DNA from: Phycisphaerales bacterium
Lineage (GTDB): Bacteria; Planctomycetota; Phycisphaerae; Phycisphaerales; UBA1924
DNA length: 48,827 bases
Direction: 5' to 3'
Assembly: GCA_020427745.1 (NCBI GenBank)
Contig: JAGQOC010000001.1
Coordinates: 1 to 48,827 of the forward strand
The stretch's first letter is position 1, and each line of letters begins with the position of its first letter. This document shows positions 7,227 through 16,229 of this stretch, one piece after another. The notes beneath the pieces were generated by a model. It was not told the origin of the DNA, did not search any database, and saw only the letters and a list, made by a program, of their open reading frames with translations. A program made the translations under genes and the position numbers.

Positions 7227-9263
7227 TCAGGGGCACCCGGCGCTGTAGGCATCGAGGAACGCAAAGACATCGAAGATGTCCAACACCCCGTCGCCCGTGA
7301 AATCCGCTGCCGGATCGAGAAGCCCGAACAAATCGAGGTAGGCAAACACATCGGCGATATCGAGAATGCCATCCCCGGTAATATCTACCGGGCATTGCGA
7401 GCAGTGGGTGCCCATCCGGACGATCTCGAGCCCGAAGTCGCCGGTGAGATACCCGATCGAGTCTCCGATCTGGATTCCTGAGTACTTATTGCGGTAGTCG
7501 CCATAGGTTGCACGCAATACCGGCTCCGTGGGATCCTCGACATCGAGGATGTCTATCCCACCGGTTCGCCGAGCGGCGAAGATCCGTGAATCTCTCAGAA
7601 AAAGCTCCAGATAAGAATACGCATCGTTGTTCGAATACTCCGCGACCATGCGCATCATTGCGGGATCCCGGATATCGACCACCACCATCTGCAGCGCACC
7701 ACGCCCGGGATCGCTCTCGGGATTCCGTATACCAATGTAGGCGTAGTTCCCGTCGGACTGCACCGCGGTCAGGTTGTGGGGGATCAAAAGCTCCCCCAGC
7801 TGCTGCGGGTTCTCCGGGTCCTCGATATCGATCGCCGTGAGCACAGCACTCCCCGTCGCGAACAGCAGGTTGTCCTTGAGAGAGAAGTTATCAAACCTCC
7901 GATCCCGCTGAAAATACCCTCTCTCAATCGGTGACTTTGGATCAGAGACATCGAGGATCCGAATCCCTCCGTTCTCACCAACAACGACCATGTCGCCTTC
8001 TGCCGTGATACTGAGTGGAGGATTCGGCGTCATGTACTCCCAGAGAAAGCTCGGGGCCGCTGGATCCGAGACATCCACCGAATGAATCAGCGCTGATACC
8101 GCATCAACGGTGTACACCGTATCCCCCGAGACTGAAACCCAATCAACGCGTTCCATCCCCGAGTAGCTCCCGACTTGTACCGGATTCTCTGGATCCTCGA
8201 CGCTCACAACCCGCAGACCCGCGTCCAAATCCGCGATGAATGCCGTGCTCCCGCGGACCACGAGATCCGCGGTCGAAGTCTCGAGCGGGAGCGAACTGAC
8301 GAAGGTATCCGAAGCCTGAAGCGGATCGATCCGCCACACCCCGGACCCGCTCGCAACAATGAGACCCGAACCGACCGAAACCAACTCGAGTGCGTAGCCG
8401 TCGCAAGCAATCGAGCCGGCGTAGACCGGGAGTGATGGATCGGCTACATCATACTCGAACACGCCGTAGCCCCCTGCGGGTGCATACAGCGTGTCGCCGA
8501 CAAGCCTCGGACGCTCGAGCCGAATCGGAGTTTGGGCAGAGCCCAGATGGTTCGGAGACGCGGGGTCTGCAAAGTCGACGATATTCAATCCGCTCTCATT
8601 AATGATGTAGGCGATCGTGTCATCAAAATCGAACAGAACCCTCCCCGAACCCGGCGCCGAGTATGTCCCGAGGAGCCGCAGAGGTGAGGGAATCGCCGCA
8701 TCTATCACGATGATGTCCGAACCGACGCCGTTGATATACACACGGGTGCCAACGACCTGCATCTCCTGAATATCAAACGACGGGTGGTAGAACCCGATCA
8801 GCACAGGAGAAGTCGGATCCTCGATATTGTAGATGGAAAGCCCGCGTGTCCCGAGGAGGTATGCGCGGGAGTCAACAATCTGGATCTCCTCAAGATGGCT
8901 CCCGATATCCAGCGCGTACTGAAAAGCCGGGTTTGAAGGATCGCTGATATCGACAACCTCAAAGCCGAGATTCACCGAGAGAAACGCGAGGTCTCCCAAC
9001 ACTTCGATATGCCGAACCCGTGAACCGGTCTGATAGCTCCCGACCAGCACCGGCGAATCGGGGTCGGATGCGTCGAATATCTCCATTCTGTTCCCGGCGG
9101 CAAAGACCAGGTCCCCCGACCGAGTAATCCGGTCGGCCCACGACTCCGAGATCTGCAATCCGGGATCCGTGCACAAGAGCCCGTTTCCATCGGCGTCGCT
9201 CCCCACTTGTGCGTGGACAGCGAAGGATACGAAACAAAGCAAAGACAACCCGCATCGGATCAT
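7227..9263 (-). CDS. secreted LVIVD-repeat beta-propeller protein with dockerin-like C-terminus
   Basis: A 678-residue exported protein. It opens with a short signal peptide (MIRCGLSLLCFVSFAVHA). The bulk is about ten LVIVD-type repeats, recognisable by recurring V(V/I)DISDPxxP blocks such as ILDVSDPKSP and IYNIEDPTSP, expected to fold as a beta-propeller. The last 55 residues, opened by a CSQC pair and closed by GCP, hold two DxTGDGxLDxxDVFA calcium-binding repeats, the dockerin-like anchor common in Phycisphaerae. ATG at 9263 is preferred over GTG at 9269 because GAGGG sits 5 bases upstream. A cell-surface or extracellular-matrix role is likely; no enzyme motif is seen. GC content is visibly lower than in the neighbours. 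Confidence 0.88.
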   Translation of the reverse strand: MIRCGLSLLCFVSFAVHAQVGSDADGNGLLCTDPGLQISESWADRITRSGDLVFAAGNRMEIFDASDPDSPVLVGSYQTGSRVRHIEVLGDLAFLSVNLGFEVVDISDPSNPAFQYALDIGSHLEEIQIVDSRAYLLGTRGLSIYNIEDPTSPVLIGFYHPSFDIQEMQVVGTRVYINGVGSDIIVIDAAIPSPLRLLGTYSAPGSGRVLFDFDDTIAYIINESGLNIVDFADPASPNHLGSAQTPIRLERPRLVGDTLYAPAGGYGVFEYDVADPSLPVYAGSIACDGYALELVSVGSGLIVASGSGVWRIDPLQASDTFVSSLPLETSTADLVVRGSTAFIADLDAGLRVVSVEDPENPVQVGSYSGMERVDWVSVSGDTVYTVDAVSALIHSVDVSDPAAPSFLWEYMTPNPPLSITAEGDMVVVGENGGIRILDVSDPKSPIERGYFQRDRRFDNFSLKDNLLFATGSAVLTAIDIEDPENPQQLGELLIPHNLTAVQSDGNYAYIGIRNPESDPGRGALQMVVVDIRDPAMMRMVAEYSNNDAYSYLELFLRDSRIFAARRTGGIDILDVEDPTEPVLRATYGDYRNKYSGIQIGDSIGYLTGDFGLEIVRMGTHCSQCPVDITGDGILDIADVFAYLDLFGLLDPAADFTGDGVLDIFDVFAFLDAYSAGCP

Positions 9264-9398
9264 GCACACCCTCTCTCTGCACCCAGCATTCCCGATTAAC
9301 AGGCTTCGAGTTCACACCGATAAACGCGCAGCGTACTGCATCGCACAAAGCCAGACAAGCCCGATCCGGTAGACGAATGGAAAATCGCGACCCTTCTT

Positions 9399-12185
9399 CT
9401 ATTCGCCGGCCGCCCCCGAAGCATCACCCTCAACATACGCCCGGATCGCCGGATCTTTGAAGGCCTTGTCGAGCTTGTCGAGGGTGTCCTCGATGTACTT
9501 GATCGCCGCGGCGTAGTAGAGCTCGGTGTGGAAGAAGTACTTCGCTACATCCGAGTCGATCACACTGACCTTCTCCTCGTCCATCTTGGGGACATGGAGG
9601 ATCTTGCCGATCGTGAAGTTTTTCAGCGAGAGCGATTCCTCGCCGCCGTTGAGCAGGACGATCTGCTTGAGCATGATCGCACGCTGGAGGCGTTCGATGT
9701 CCTTGGGCGAGTTGATCAGCACGCTGTACCGCTGGATGCCGTCGGCGCTGGGCTGGTTGAGATCCCAGAGCAGCTGCTGCCACGCGTCGCGGTCCGGGCA
9801 GTCGACGATGCTCAGGTCCGGGATCGGCTCGGAAGCGAGCCGCGATTGCTCCATCGAGTCGCGGTCATAATGGTAAGTAATCGCGAGGGCCTTGCCCGGG
9901 TTGTTCTCGAAGAAGCTGGAGGCGTCCTCGCCGCCGCCGAGCAGAGCGAGCGCGCGGTCGAGGAACTGCACATGGTACCCCTCGACATCTTTTTCCTCGA
10001 AGAAAATCACCCGCGCGGGATTCACACGCTGGTCGACCTCCGTGCGTTTGATGACCTCGTAGATCATGCGGTGCACGAGGATCTCCTCGCCCGGGATCTG
10101 GTCCTCGGCGAAGGCGCTGAATGGCGCCGTGTACGCGAGCCGGAAGTTGTGCTTGATCGCCTCGCGGGTCATCTCGCGGTAGAGCGTCAGTCGTTTGTTC
10201 TCCGCGAGGAAGCTCAGGTCGAACACATCCTCGGCGCGGATCCGGTACGCATCACGGAAGAGCTTGTTGCCCGTGTTGTCGAACAGGTCGTCGTCCTTGG
10301 GCAGAGCACGGTTGATGACATTGTAATCATCGAGCACATACGGCGTGAGCACGATGATCACCTCACGCTTGAGCGTCGTTGTCCGCTCGCTCCGGAACGC
10401 GGGCCCGATCAGCGGAAGATCACCAAACAGCGGGACCTTGTCCTGCACAACGCTAAGATCACGCGAGACCAGCCCACCGATAATGAACGGCGTCTTGTTC
10501 GCGATGCGTGCGTAAGTCTGCACCCGGCGTGTCGAGACCGTCGGCGCCGACGCGAGCAGATCCCCATCAGTCGAGCGGATCTCGAGATCCCGTCCCGGGA
10601 CCTGAGCAGAGACCACGGTATCGACGAGCATCGAGACCTGATCGCCCTCCTCCGTCATGCGCGGGCGGATGTTGAGCAGGATGCCGGTCGCGATGTACTT
10701 GAAGTTGAACGCGACCTTGTTGGAGTTGTTGCTGAATCCTTCCGAGCTCGTCGCGATCGGGATGTCCTCGCCCACACGGATCGTTGCCTGGCGGTTGTTC
10801 ATGGTGAGCACGGACGGGCGGGAGAGGATCTCCGCCTTGCCGTCCGAGACGAGCGCCCGGATCTTGACGCCCCAGTCCCGCGCGGCGTCGACCGAGTCCT
10901 GACTGTTCACGGTAACCGTGTCCGTGAGCCCGGTCGGATCGAGCGAACCGATGAGCAGATCGGTGGGCCCCTCCTTGAAGTTCCACTCAACGCCGAGCTC
11001 ATCGAGCCCGTCCTCGGAGATCTCGAGAACAAGCCCTTCGACAAAGACCAGCCTCGCCGGTCGATCGATGTACTCGTCGAGGATCGAACGCACGGTGGAG
11101 AACTGCTCGGGATGCGCGGGGTGGTAGAGCACCATGAGCTGCGAGGTCGGGGCGGCGTTCACCTCCGAGTTCAGGTTGCTCGCCTTAGCGGGTGTGCTCG
11201 TCTCGCCGAACGAGCCCCGCGCCGTGCTCTCGTCGCCCACGAGCCCGGTTTCCGCGGCGCTCGGGCCGGGCATGACGGTCACGAGCGGGAGTTGGTCATA
11301 GTTCATCGTCGCGGGGAGCGCATCGACCGAGCCGACCGTATTAATGCCGAGCCCCTTGAGGGTCTTGAGCGCGCTGTCCGTATTGGTATAGCTCAGCTGG
11401 ATAAGCTCGCGCGAGACATCCGCCTGCGTCAGCCCGGTCCGCATCTCCTCGACCTGCCCGAGCGCGGCATCAATATTCCCCTGCACCCCATCGAGATCCG
11501 GGTTCACGCTCGCATTCATGTCCTTGTCGACCACGATCCCCATCGCCCAGAGCTGGGGGAGCTGCGAGAGGTAGCGTGTCGATCCGTAGCGCAGCAGCGA
11601 CAGCGAGCCGTCGGCGTTCGATCGCGCATAACAATCGCCCGGCATCACCCCCTCGGGGACCGCCCCGAGCATCGCACGCTGGTCCGCGTCCGCGACCCGG
11701 TAGCCCATCTCCGCCTGTGTGCGGAGCCCGAGTGACGCGATCAGGTCCGCGACCTCCTGACGCGAGAGCTTCTTGAGGCTGATCAGCCGACCGGCATTGG
11801 GAGGCAGCGCCACCGGGGACTCCACCGCTGAGCCGATCACACGCATCTGCGATTCCGCATCGCGCTGACGCGCCTCACGCTGCTCATCGATCGACGCCAG
11901 CACGCCGGGCGCGATCCGCGGCTCGGCGAGCATCGCAACAACCGAATCCACCCGCTCGAGCGATTCGCCGCTCGGGCTATCCACCAGCACACCCCGTGTA
12001 GCACGCGGCTGCCTCATCTCGATCAACTGAGTACGCGACTCGTTCTGGACACACCCACCCAGCGCGGAGAGCCCGATCGCGCTGACCGAGAGCACCCGGA
12101 GCAGCACCGGCATCGAAACCACTCGGCGCGACGAACCGATCATGCACCAATCTGCGGGCGTCCGGTCGTCGCGGGTCTTGGGCAT
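9399..12185 (-). CDS. secretin-domain outer-membrane lipoprotein with long C-terminal extension
   Basis: A 928-residue protein related to type II/III secretion and type IV pilus secretins. The N-terminus has a lipoprotein-like signal ending in ALGGC (Cys45). The secretin core spans about residues 380-625: VEGLVLEISEDGLDELGVEW, then SRPSVLTMNNRQATIRVGED, and the hallmark VPLFGDLPLIG near 583 followed by EVIIVLTPYVL. After the core come about 300 residues unlike any secretin tail known to me. ATG at 12185 follows GAGGAG by about 7 bases; longer open frame upstream overlaps the ABC gene and is rejected. It follows that ABC exporter by 10 bases. No other secretion-system genes are nearby, so its partner machine is unknown. 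Confidence 0.85.
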   Translation of the reverse strand: MPKTRDDRTPADWCMIGSSRRVVSMPVLLRVLSVSAIGLSALGGCVQNESRTQLIEMRQPRATRGVLVDSPSGESLERVDSVVAMLAEPRIAPGVLASIDEQREARQRDAESQMRVIGSAVESPVALPPNAGRLISLKKLSRQEVADLIASLGLRTQAEMGYRVADADQRAMLGAVPEGVMPGDCYARSNADGSLSLLRYGSTRYLSQLPQLWAMGIVVDKDMNASVNPDLDGVQGNIDAALGQVEEMRTGLTQADVSRELIQLSYTNTDSALKTLKGLGINTVGSVDALPATMNYDQLPLVTVMPGPSAAETGLVGDESTARGSFGETSTPAKASNLNSEVNAAPTSQLMVLYHPAHPEQFSTVRSILDEYIDRPARLVFVEGLVLEISEDGLDELGVEWNFKEGPTDLLIGSLDPTGLTDTVTVNSQDSVDAARDWGVKIRALVSDGKAEILSRPSVLTMNNRQATIRVGEDIPIATSSEGFSNNSNKVAFNFKYIATGILLNIRPRMTEEGDQVSMLVDTVVSAQVPGRDLEIRSTDGDLLASAPTVSTRRVQTYARIANKTPFIIGGLVSRDLSVVQDKVPLFGDLPLIGPAFRSERTTTLKREVIIVLTPYVLDDYNVINRALPKDDDLFDNTGNKLFRDAYRIRAEDVFDLSFLAENKRLTLYREMTREAIKHNFRLAYTAPFSAFAEDQIPGEEILVHRMIYEVIKRTEVDQRVNPARVIFFEEKDVEGYHVQFLDRALALLGGGEDASSFFENNPGKALAITYHYDRDSMEQSRLASEPIPDLSIVDCPDRDAWQQLLWDLNQPSADGIQRYSVLINSPKDIERLQRAIMLKQIVLLNGGEESLSLKNFTIGKILHVPKMDEEKVSVIDSDVAKYFFHTELYYAAAIKYIEDTLDKLDKAFKDPAIRAYVEGDASGAAGE

Positions 12186-12195
12186 GAAATGCTCC

Positions 12196-14103
12196 TCAGT
12201 TCTCGTCGTGGCGACGGCTCTCTTGGGTGGTCTGCTCGTCCTGCTCGGGGCAAGGCTCGTCGCCCGGATCCAAGTGGACCGCGCGGGAGGAGGGACGCCC
12301 CGTGTACATTGTCGGCTCAAGGATCCGATCGTCTTTGGAGATCGCGCTCGACAAGAACGCCGCCGGCTCGTAGCGGGCGTACGCCTGAGGTGTCCCGTCG
12401 AACACCACCCGCCCGTCCCGGATGCACACCACCCGATCGACAAGGTCCAGCAGATGCGTCTCGTGGGTCACCATCAGCACGGTCCGATCGCGCATCCGCT
12501 GGAAGACGGAGTCCATGATCGCTCGTGACGATCCGCGATCGATCGATGCCGTCGCCTCATCGAGGATCAGGATCTCGGCGTTCTTGAGCAGCGCCCGCGC
12601 CAGCGTGATCCGCTGTTTTTCGCCGCGCGAGATCTCCGCCCCGAAGTCCGCCAGGCGCGTGTTGTATCCATCGGGGAGGCGTGCGATGACCTCGTCCGCA
12701 CCCGTCAGTCGGCAGGCCTCGCGGACCTCCTCGAGCGTCGCCCCTTCGCGGGCGTATCGGATGTTCTCATAGATCGACGCGTTAAAGAGGAACACCTCCT
12801 GGAACGCCAGCGCGATCGACGAACGAACCGCGGTCGCCGGGACCGTCGAGAGATCCACCCCACCGATCAGGACCGTGCCCTCCGTCGGGGCAACGAACTT
12901 GGGCAGCAGCTTGATCGTGGTGCTCTTGCCCGAGCCGCTCGGCCCGGTGATCGCCACCCGCTCGCCCGGGGTGATCTTGAGGCTGATGTTGTGCAGGACC
13001 TCGGCCGAGTCGTCGTAGCTGAACGACACGCCGCGGAGCTCGATCGCCCCGCCCTTGATAACCGCGTTCGAGCCGTGGATCTCGCGGTGCTCCTGGATGG
13101 GTTCCTCGAGCATCTCGAACACACGATTCACCGACGACACCGCCTTGGACGAGTGCCCGACGCCCGAGATGATCTCCAGCACCGACGGATAGAGCATCAT
13201 GACATACCCGAAGAACATCATGAAATCCCCGCCCAGCATGCGCCCCTTGATCACCTCGAACGCGCCGTAGGCGATGAGCATGATCGTCCCCAGACCGACG
13301 AGCAGATCCGCGGTAACCTTCTGCGCGAAGTGGAACTGCTGGGACCTGATCTGGCTCTTGCGGGTCTCGTCGATCGCGCGGTTGAAGGTCGCGCTCTCGC
13401 GGGCCTCGGCGCTGAAACCCTTGACGACCTCCATCCCGAGGAACTTCTCGACGAGCGAGCCGTACGCGATCGAGAGGTTCTCCTGCGCCTCGCTGTGGCT
13501 CTTGCGGATCGGCGCGCGGAAGAAGCGGTAGGTCACAAACTGCAGCGGCAAGATGATGATCGCCGCCAGCGCGAGCCGGATATTCATCATGCAGATCACG
13601 ACCACCAGGATCTGGAACTTGAGCAGGTTGAGCATCAACAACGGGAACTTGTCCTGGATGAAGCTCTGGATCTTGTAGGTGTCGTCCATCACCCGCGCGC
13701 CGACCTGCCCGGGCTGGTTGGCGCGGTAGAACCGCAGGCTTAGCTGCTGGAGATGATCGAACAGACGCTTGCGCAGCGAGAAGCTCACATCCTCGCTCGT
13801 CTTCAACGCGAGCATCCGGCTGTAGTAAAACAACGCGTTGCGCGCAACATAGCTCATAAACAGCCCGAGCAGGATCAGCCCGAGCATCCGACCACGCCCG
13901 CCCATCGACACCGCACGCGCGGATTCGGCGAACACATCATCGATCAGCAGCTTGATCGCGAACGGCGGGGCGAGGTCCGTCAGCACCAGCATCACCAGCA
14001 GCCCCAGCACCCCCAGCAAACGCCCAGAATATGGGCGCAACAATCCCACCACGCGCCCGTTGCTGCTCAGATCCTGCGATGACCCGCCATGTCCTGATGA
14101 CAT
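12196..14103 (-). CDS. ABC exporter with divergent signature motif
   Basis: A 635-residue half-transporter: transmembrane domain at about 25-330, nucleotide-binding domain after it. Walker A is GPSGSGKST near residue 386 and Walker B is ILILDEATA, with TH as the H-loop. The ABC signature is ISRGEKQR instead of LSGGQ, a divergent but still plausible form. The C-terminal 60 residues are hydrophilic and acidic. ATG at 14103 is preferred, with AGGA 7 bases upstream; the frame is open further upstream to 14406 but that part overlaps the ketosynthase gene. It ends 10 bases before the secretin gene, suggesting co-expression. Export of a lipid or peptide is inferred from the family. Confidence 0.88.
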   Translation of the reverse strand: MSSGHGGSSQDLSSNGRVVGLLRPYSGRLLGVLGLLVMLVLTDLAPPFAIKLLIDDVFAESARAVSMGGRGRMLGLILLGLFMSYVARNALFYYSRMLALKTSEDVSFSLRKRLFDHLQQLSLRFYRANQPGQVGARVMDDTYKIQSFIQDKFPLLMLNLLKFQILVVVICMMNIRLALAAIIILPLQFVTYRFFRAPIRKSHSEAQENLSIAYGSLVEKFLGMEVVKGFSAEARESATFNRAIDETRKSQIRSQQFHFAQKVTADLLVGLGTIMLIAYGAFEVIKGRMLGGDFMMFFGYVMMLYPSVLEIISGVGHSSKAVSSVNRVFEMLEEPIQEHREIHGSNAVIKGGAIELRGVSFSYDDSAEVLHNISLKITPGERVAITGPSGSGKSTTIKLLPKFVAPTEGTVLIGGVDLSTVPATAVRSSIALAFQEVFLFNASIYENIRYAREGATLEEVREACRLTGADEVIARLPDGYNTRLADFGAEISRGEKQRITLARALLKNAEILILDEATASIDRGSSRAIMDSVFQRMRDRTVLMVTHETHLLDLVDRVVCIRDGRVVFDGTPQAYARYEPAAFLSSAISKDDRILEPTMYTGRPSSRAVHLDPGDEPCPEQDEQTTQESRRHDEN

Positions 14104-14333
14104 CCGCACATCCTGTGATAGGTCCGAGAACTCATCAGGATGCACCGAAACGCACACCCCGCATGTCCGCCGGGAGCGATCGCCCGGGTCCCACACCGAT
14201 TGATTCGGCCCGAAACCACTTCCGGGCGCACAAAAAACACCGATCGGCCGGTCACTGTACCAAATGAACCGACCAATCGAAAGCGTTCTCTTGCAAGATC
14301 GTTGGGAGAATTCAGCCCAACACGGGCACGCGC

Positions 14334-15665
14334 TCAGCCGCCCTCGAAGCGGCGAACACAAACCGAGTTGTTCTGACCGCCGAACCCGAACGAGTTGCTC
14401 AAGCACACACCCACGCCGCCCTTATCGCGGAGATCCCTCGCCGCGCCCGGCACATGGTCCAGCCCGCACAGCGGATCAACCTCGGTCAGGTTCGCCGTCA
14501 TCGGGATCATCCCCGTGCGGATCGCCTGCACGCAGGTGATCATCTCGACCGCCCCCGCCGCCTGGATCAGGTGCCCCATCATCGACTTGATGCTCGAGAA
14601 CGGCACACGCCCCGCCGACTCCCCGAAGACCGCGCGGACACCCGCCGACTCGGTCTTGTCGTTCTCCTGCGTGCCCGTGCCGTGCGCGTTGATCCAGTGC
14701 ACCAGCGGGCGTCCGTCCGAATCGACCCCACACGGATCGATCCCCGCCTGGTCGAGCGCCGCCTTCATGGCCCCCGCGCCGCCCTTGCCGTCCGGATGGA
14801 TGTCCGTGATGCGGTACGCGTCGGCCGTCGAACCGAACCCCGCGAGCTCCGCGAGGATCGTCGCGCCGCGCGCCTTGGCGTGCTCCAGCTCCTCAAGGAT
14901 CACGATCCCCGCGCCCTCGCCCATGACGAACCCATCGCGCGAGACATCGAACGGACGCGAGGCCGTCGCCGGGTCGTCGTTGCGTGTGCTCATCGCGGTG
15001 AGACGCATGAACCCGGTCATCCCGAGCGGGTGGATCATGGAGTGCGCCCCGCCCGCGATCATGACCTCCGCGTCCCCGCGCCGGATGATCTCGGACGCCT
15101 CGCCGATCGCCTGCGTGCTCGCCGCACACGCCGTCATGCAGCACAGCGCCGGCCCTCGCGCGCCGAACTGCACCGCCAGATGCGTCGCCGTCAGCTGGGG
15201 CTCCTGCTCGACCTCCGCCTCGGGACGCATTCCTTTATACGCCTTCGTCGCCCACGCCGGAGCGTTGAGCCCGCGGCTCTCATGGTCCCAGCCCGCGAAG
15301 TTCGCCGCCATATACGGCTCATAGTCCAGCACACCCTCGCCCGCGCCGAGGTAAATCCCCACACGATCGAGATCAACCGACCCATCCAAACCCGCCTGGT
15401 CCCAGGCGTTTTTGCACGCGCCGAGCGCAAACCGGGTGCTCAGCCCCGCACGATCATGCATCCTGGCCCGATCGCCAAGGAACCGCGTGAGATCAAAGTC
15501 CTTCACCTCCGCAGCGAAGGTTGTGATACAGGTCGACGCATCAAAGCGTGTCACCGGCGCAACCGCCGTCTCCCCCGCGAGCAGACGGGCCCACACCGCG
15601 TCGATGTCATCGCCCAACGGCGTAACCCAACCGACACCCGTGATGACGACGCGTCGATCCGTCAT
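14334..15665 (-). CDS. beta-ketoacyl-ACP synthase II-type (FabF-like)
   Basis: A 443-residue elongating ketosynthase, which condenses malonyl-ACP with an acyl chain. The Cys-His-His triad is complete: Cys180 in TACAAS, His328 in NAHGTGT and His365 in MGHLIQAAG. GFGGQNNS near the C-terminus is the usual nucleophile-loop partner. It is slightly longer than E. coli FabF (about 412). Its ATG overlaps the stop of the GxxExxY-like gene by one base (TGATG type junction read as ATGA), so translation is probably coupled. Together with the inactive ketosynthase homologue two genes upstream it may form a KS/CLF heterodimer rather than serve bulk fatty-acid synthesis; that part is inference. Confidence 0.9.
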   Translation of the reverse strand: MTDRRVVITGVGWVTPLGDDIDAVWARLLAGETAVAPVTRFDASTCITTFAAEVKDFDLTRFLGDRARMHDRAGLSTRFALGACKNAWDQAGLDGSVDLDRVGIYLGAGEGVLDYEPYMAANFAGWDHESRGLNAPAWATKAYKGMRPEAEVEQEPQLTATHLAVQFGARGPALCCMTACAASTQAIGEASEIIRRGDAEVMIAGGAHSMIHPLGMTGFMRLTAMSTRNDDPATASRPFDVSRDGFVMGEGAGIVILEELEHAKARGATILAELAGFGSTADAYRITDIHPDGKGGAGAMKAALDQAGIDPCGVDSDGRPLVHWINAHGTGTQENDKTESAGVRAVFGESAGRVPFSSIKSMMGHLIQAAGAVEMITCVQAIRTGMIPMTANLTEVDPLCGLDHVPGAARDLRDKGGVGVCLSNSFGFGGQNNSVCVRRFEGG

Positions 15666-16153
15666 CAGTCCTCGTCCTCGTCTTCATACTCGTCGTCTTC
15701 ATCGTCATCGCCGCGGAGCGCATCGGGGTTGAGCACGCGGACGAGCCCGTCCTTGAGCCGGCGTTGCCCGAAGTTGATAATCAGCCCGAGCTCGAGATCC
15801 GCCGCGCGGAGCTGTGCGCGGAGCACCGAGCGTTCGTGCCCGCCGACCTCGCCGTAGAAGTTGCAGAGCATCACAAGGAACCGCTCCCCGGCGTAGATAT
15901 CCGCGACGACCTCGCCGATGACCTCGCCGTCGAACTCCACCTCGATTTTGTAGTCCTCCTGGGCCGCGACCTCTTCGTGCTTCATCTCGTACACGAGCGC
16001 TTTCTTGTAGATCTCCAGCGGGTACCCCGGGCCGAGCTCCTTATGCACCTCGATCGCGCACCCGATGACCTTGCGGCTCACCTCGGTCAGCGCGGGGTCG
16101 AGATCCGCCAGCGGGGTGGATCGGCGTCGTGTCGATTGCGGGTTCTGATTCAT
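15665..16153 (-). CDS. GxxExxY-like protein with acidic tail
   Basis: A 162-residue member of the GxxExxY family, a widespread group of unknown function with a PD-(D/E)XK-like fold. Family marks are VIGCAIEVHKELGPGY, YKKALVYEM, and the C-terminal LRAADLELGLIINFG. The name motif is altered: GYPLEIY has three residues between Gly and Glu and one between Glu and Tyr. The last 20 residues are almost all Asp and Glu, an unusual tail. It lies between two ketosynthase genes and overlaps the start of the FabF-like gene. The ATG at 16153 is the first in frame. Its role in that operon cannot be predicted. Confidence 0.82.
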   Translation of the reverse strand: MNQNPQSTRRRSTPLADLDPALTEVSRKVIGCAIEVHKELGPGYPLEIYKKALVYEMKHEEVAAQEDYKIEVEFDGEVIGEVVADIYAGERFLVMLCNFYGEVGGHERSVLRAQLRAADLELGLIINFGQRRLKDGLVRVLNPDALRGDDDEDDEYEDEDED

Positions 16154-16229
16154 GCGTCGTTCGTCTCCGTGAATAAATAATCAATCTGGTCAGTGATTCA
16201 TAGGCCCCGCACAAAGCCGGGCAACACGC

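Noticed and set aside
9528-11735. 735-codon plus-strand open frame opposite the secretin gene
   Set aside because: Low-complexity, Arg/Asp/His-rich translation with no motif; a GC-rich antisense shadow of the secretin.
14230-14262. Minus-strand hairpin ACCG/CGGT followed by six T upstream of the ABC exporter
   Set aside because: The stem is only 4 bp; too weak to call a terminator.
15665-15730. Simple-sequence repeat in the acidic tail of the GxxExxY-like gene
   Set aside because: It is a coding run of mixed Asp/Glu codons, not a regular tandem repeat suited to phase variation.
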